Below, in pieces: positions 62,865 to 64,000 of a stretch of 64,000 nt of DNA. The DNA is from Desulfacinum infernum DSM 9756. Its GTDB lineage: Bacteria; Desulfobacterota; Syntrophobacteria; Syntrophobacterales; DSM-9756. The stretch is taken from NCBI RefSeq assembly GCF_900129305.1, contig NZ_FQVB01000008.1, forward strand, positions 62,001-126,000. The letters run 5' to 3'. The translations under genes were made by a program, and so were the position numbers. Each line of letters starts with the position of its first letter. The first letter of the stretch is position 1. The notes beneath the pieces were generated by a model. That model made no database searches and was not told the origin of the DNA. It saw only the letters and a program-made list of their open reading frames with translations.

Positions 62865-63848
62865 CTAAAGCAGCTGTTTGATGGCCTCGAGAACAGGATT
62901 CCTTTCTTCCGTCGTGGGAACGTCTTCCGGGCGCAAAGTCCCCAGGGCCTTGCGCACGCAGTCGTATTGCTCCCATCCCTTGAGTTGGTAGTCCAGATCC
63001 ACCTGGGTCCACTTGGGATGGCCGGTGCGGATGAGCCAGTCCATGTTCTGTTTGAGAATTCGAGCGAATCGGCCCACATGGCCGCAGTTGGCCCGGCGGT
63101 AGTTGAAGGTGACCAGCACGGCCTTGACCGCTGCCGTGGGAACGTCCTCCTTCTGCCACACATAGGTGCCGGCGGGGATCACCGCGTTGGGGTAGAATTC
63201 CAAGATGTCCTTGTTCCGGATGGGAATCACCCTCAGGTCGTCCCCGGCCCCGATGTTTTCGGAAAAGAGCTTGACCGGGTACCCCGCCACATAGAACATG
63301 GCGTCCAGTTCCCCGTCCTTGATCTTCTGAAGGGCCTCGTCCGTTCCCACCGGAACCGTTTGGGAAGGCTTGATCTGGGAGATTTCAAAGAGGAGCTTGG
63401 CGGTGAGGTAGGTCCCGCTGCCCTCCTTGCCGATGGCCACCCGTTTGCCTTCCAGGTCGTCGAAGTCAGTGAGGTCCGAGCGGCCCACCAGGTGGATTTC
63501 TTCATTGTAGAGCGGAAAGACCATCTTGATCTTCCGGGCCATGCGCTTGAGGACCGGGTCCGTGTGGACCTTGGCCACGAAGGCGAGCACATCGGACTGA
63601 ACGATGCCCAGCTGCACCCCGGGTCGCTTGAAGACGGCGTAGACGTTTTCCACGGACCCGTTGGAGTTGTAGACTTTCAGATCGATGCCGTGGGACCGCA
63701 TGAGCTGGCGCAGGTTGAGGCCGAACTGGTAGTAGGTGCCCTTGGGGCCTCCGGTCACGATGCCCAGCTCCACCGCGTGGGCATGCGGGACCGTTCCTGC
63801 GGTCCAGAGAACCAAGGCCATGGCCAGGAAGAACGCTCTTTTTCTCAT
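62865..63848 (-). CDS. TAXI-family TRAP transporter solute-binding protein
   Basis: The 327-residue protein begins with a signal peptide, MRKRAFFLAMALVLWTAGTV, cleaved after AHA. The mature part opens VELGIVTGGPKGTYYQFGLN, the TAXI signature, with NSNGSVENVYAVFKRPGVQL, RVAIGKEGSGTYLTAKLLFE and GELDAMFYVAGYPVKLF. TAXI proteins bind a small organic anion in the periplasm and pass it to a DctQM-type membrane complex. No such membrane genes are visible, so it may be an orphan or its partner lies outside the window. AAAGGAG precedes the ATG. Confidence 0.9.
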   Translation of the reverse strand: MRKRAFFLAMALVLWTAGTVPHAHAVELGIVTGGPKGTYYQFGLNLRQLMRSHGIDLKVYNSNGSVENVYAVFKRPGVQLGIVQSDVLAFVAKVHTDPVLKRMARKIKMVFPLYNEEIHLVGRSDLTDFDDLEGKRVAIGKEGSGTYLTAKLLFEISQIKPSQTVPVGTDEALQKIKDGELDAMFYVAGYPVKLFSENIGAGDDLRVIPIRNKDILEFYPNAVIPAGTYVWQKEDVPTAAVKAVLVTFNYRRANCGHVGRFARILKQNMDWLIRTGHPKWTQVDLDYQLKGWEQYDCVRKALGTLRPEDVPTTEERNPVLEAIKQLL

Positions 63849-64000
63849 GTGGGCACTCCTTTCTTTGTCAGGAAGGACAAGACGGCACCTTCGGAAGGTC
63901 TTTCGGGCAACAGGTCGTTGCAGACACGGGTCACGCCGGGGTCGAAGGATAGTCGGCCGGGCGCCGAGGCATTTTCCCCTCTTCTATCAGATACCGCCGC

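Overview
The window is about 64 kb of GC-rich, densely coded bacterial chromosome from a Gram-negative organism. Outer-membrane MlaA, heptose phosphate isomerase, GlnE/GlnD control of glutamine synthetase, a TauE-type exporter and a CobA-HemD fusion next to hemC together suggest a Desulfobacterota (deltaproteobacterial) sulfate reducer or syntroph, possibly of the Syntrophobacter/Desulfacinum kind. A block of glycosyltransferases resembling glucosylglycerate-type solute synthesis would suit a thermophile or halotolerant strain. The assignment is inference; no rRNA, tRNA or phage gene was seen.

Layout. 1-8.4 kb: PAC2 protein (cut by the window edge), HAD phosphatase, class IV aminotransferase, gmhA with an unknown conserved gene and a cyclophilin-like gene, an FmdB zinc ribbon, and hemC/cobA-hemD for tetrapyrroles. 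8.9-14 kb: a GT1 glycosyltransferase, an mlaA-antiporter-small membrane protein group on the minus strand, and a DUF4301 gene. 14-30.7 kb: a nitrogen-assimilation block on one strand: NifA-like sigma-54 activator, nadE, glnB, glnD, glnA, glnE, then a split glutamate synthase (class II amidotransferase, ferredoxin-FMN subunit, and a GXGXG-FAD-ferredoxin fusion). A well-spaced -24/-12 promoter lies before glnA. 31-33.8 kb: TauE/SafE exporter and partner membrane protein, ybaK. 33.9-42 kb: four-helix-bundle gene, pyrF and a set of glycosyltransferases. 42.3-46.3 kb: trmO, recD2, a small basic protein and a ParE-type toxin-antitoxin pair. 46.35-55.4 kb: a tryptophan operon headed by a clear Trp-rich attenuator leader: trpL-aroF-trpE-G-D-C-F-B-A. 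55.6-63.9 kb: an MNT/HepT toxin-antitoxin pair, a BPL_N protein, a CoA-disulfide/persulfide reductase with rhodanese domain, a zinc ribbon protein, an MBL hydrolase, an ExeA-like ATPase and a TAXI solute-binding protein.

The most unusual content is between the genes. (1) At least seven arrays or sub-arrays of 7-bp repeats with different unit sequences sit mostly directly after genes; in trpD, pyrF and the rhodanese-reductase gene the stop codon lies inside the array. Each unit carries a TGA or TAA, so a period of 7 places stops in all three frames. Two of the arrays are related composites sharing a middle hairpin block, and one four-helix-bundle gene is flanked by heptad arrays in inverted orientation, like a cassette. 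(2) A MITE-like family of about 160-220 bp (family A) with terminal inverted repeats near GGAGCTTGTCCGA and two internal hairpins occurs six times plus one half copy. (3) Two shorter hairpin families (B and C) occur two to three times each. Four of the gaps in the trp operon are filled by such elements while every trp gene stays open. These observations come from reading the sequence; copy numbers elsewhere in the genome are unknown.
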